NCBI GenBank assembly: GCA_900175165.2 | Contig: FWWN02000308.1 | Span: 1 to 34,405 of the forward strand | Direction: 5' to 3' | Length of the DNA: 34,405 bases | Source of the DNA: Rhizomucor pusillus | Lineage: Eukaryota; Mucoromycota; Mucoromycetes; Mucorales; Lichtheimiaceae | Shown here: positions 33,450-34,405 of the stretch, one piece after another | Position numbering within the stretch: the first letter of the stretch is position 1 | Layout: every line of letters starts with the position of its first letter | Notes under the pieces: generated by a model | The model's input: only the letters and a program-made list of their open reading frames with translations | What the model was told of the DNA's origin: nothing | The model's database searches: none | Translations under genes and position numbers: made by a program

Positions 33450-34405
33450 CATTTGATAACTATGTTATGTTTTTCTTCATTTCATTTATGTATTTTTTTT
33501 CCAAATATCATTTGTATTTTATCAACAACATTGTACAAAGTAACGTTAAAATAGCTGCCTTGCACTTGCGAATTCGCTCAGACCCATCCCTCTATTTTCA
33601 CCATATCCCGCATACCATGCTTCATACTCGTAAATATTCAATTTATTTATGTGCTTTTTCAGTATTATTTGTACTTTTAATAACAACCCTGTATTTACAA
33701 TGAAATTTCAAAAATAGTCGTCTTTCTACGTACCTTCAGAACTCGGCTGTCCAGCACTGACTGTAGCAATCTCTGTAATAATAACGGTGCGGGAAGGCAT
33801 GAGGCCGATACCATTGTTGTGATATAGTCAGCTTGTGTCTATAATAAAAAGATGCAACGTACAGTTGTAGATTATGTAGAAGGTTCCTCTTTGTGATTGC
33901 CCTTGGCTAGCGCATTGCCTCCAACGCGATAACTAGCTACACTGCAGGCGCATCTTGAGATAAAAATCTGCATTGGGGCTTACATACATAGTACGAGGTA
34001 CCAAAGAAAGTATGTTATCTTCCTTGCTACAGGCAATGCTGTAGAGCTAGCTCCTAACAATTGCATAGTATCTATTTCATAGCAGCCGTATTCTTGTAGA
34101 AAGGCATACTGTATGAAGCAGGATAATATCTCTTCTCCACCTGTATCGAACATGAGTTTAGCTAGTTTGTCAGCCTTTCGCATTCTCTATAGCTTTTTCC
34201 AATAATTACAGTCTGGTTCGCCTTACAGAATGTATCATATTGATGTTTCAATAGATATTTATCACAAACTCATCTGCCGACAACAGGTCACGTGCACATA
34301 AGGCGGCACAGACTAGACTGATTAGGGCGCACCGCTGCCAAAAACCGCTTTAGAGACTGCATACTTCCATTAAAATGCCCATATGAAGGGGCGCGCATAG
34401 TAATT
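33450..34405. other. AT-rich terminal region, no supported gene
   Basis: AT-rich, with a 67-codon minus-strand ORF at 33980-34183 that has no named domain. A GGTCACGTG site is at 34286-34294. The window may end in the upstream region of a gene beyond it. Confidence 0.4.

Noticed and set aside
33980..34183. Possible GRAM-domain fragment on the minus strand
   Set aside because: Resemblance is limited to a few residues; no core motif is present.
1..34405. CRISPR array, prokaryotic operons, rRNA genes
   Set aside because: No spaced direct repeats and no rRNA sequence; introns and tRNA structure mark eukaryotic nuclear DNA.

Overview
The window looks like nuclear DNA of an early-diverging fungus, most likely Mucoromycota/Mucorales. 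That is an inference from compact genes with many 47-73 nt introns, GT-AG (and some GC-AG) splice sites, short intergenic gaps and ordinary eukaryotic housekeeping genes. No tool could be run, so exon models come from hand-read splice sites checked for reading-phase consistency and family motifs.

Layout. (1) 1-5.6 kb, all minus strand and tightly packed: the 5' exon of an NRAMP metal transporter (cut by the window edge), an 11-exon POL5/MYBBP1A-type nucleolar protein, and a 5-exon MIC19 (MICOS subunit). (2) 5.6-6.5 kb: intergenic DNA with a relic OTU-protease fragment. (3) 6.7-13.3 kb, minus: a 12-exon, ~1,975-residue ZNFX1-type protein (armadillo-like N-terminus, SF1 helicase-like core, NFX1 zinc fingers, C-terminal RZ-type finger). 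It is divergent from (4) 13.9-16.1 kb, plus: a probably myristoylated leucine-rich-repeat protein with a Cys-rich module. (5) 16.2-27.7 kb: a gene-poor stretch holding an aldo-keto reductase pseudogene, two decayed copies of an unidentified gene, ankyrin-like relics, tRNA-Thr(AGU), tRNA-Leu(AAG), and two inverted copies of a ~290 bp repeat, each 76-81 bp downstream of a tRNA gene. (6) 27.7-31.8 kb: prefoldin subunit 4 (plus) and the 18-exon cap-binding protein NCBP1/CBC1 (minus), convergent, with stop codons 51 bp apart. (7) 31.8-34.4 kb: mostly unassigned, with one phase-consistent candidate small gene and one unrecognised ORF.

Functionally the intact genes are mostly core functions: ribosomal DNA/ribosome biogenesis (POL5), mitochondrial cristae (MIC19), chaperone delivery of actin/tubulin (prefoldin), nuclear mRNA cap binding (NCBP1) and metal uptake (NRAMP). 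The ZNFX1-type protein belongs to a family tied to small-RNA inheritance and antiviral RNA sensing. The most unusual features are its eroded helicase motifs and the repeat pair parked at matching distance and orientation behind two different tRNA genes.
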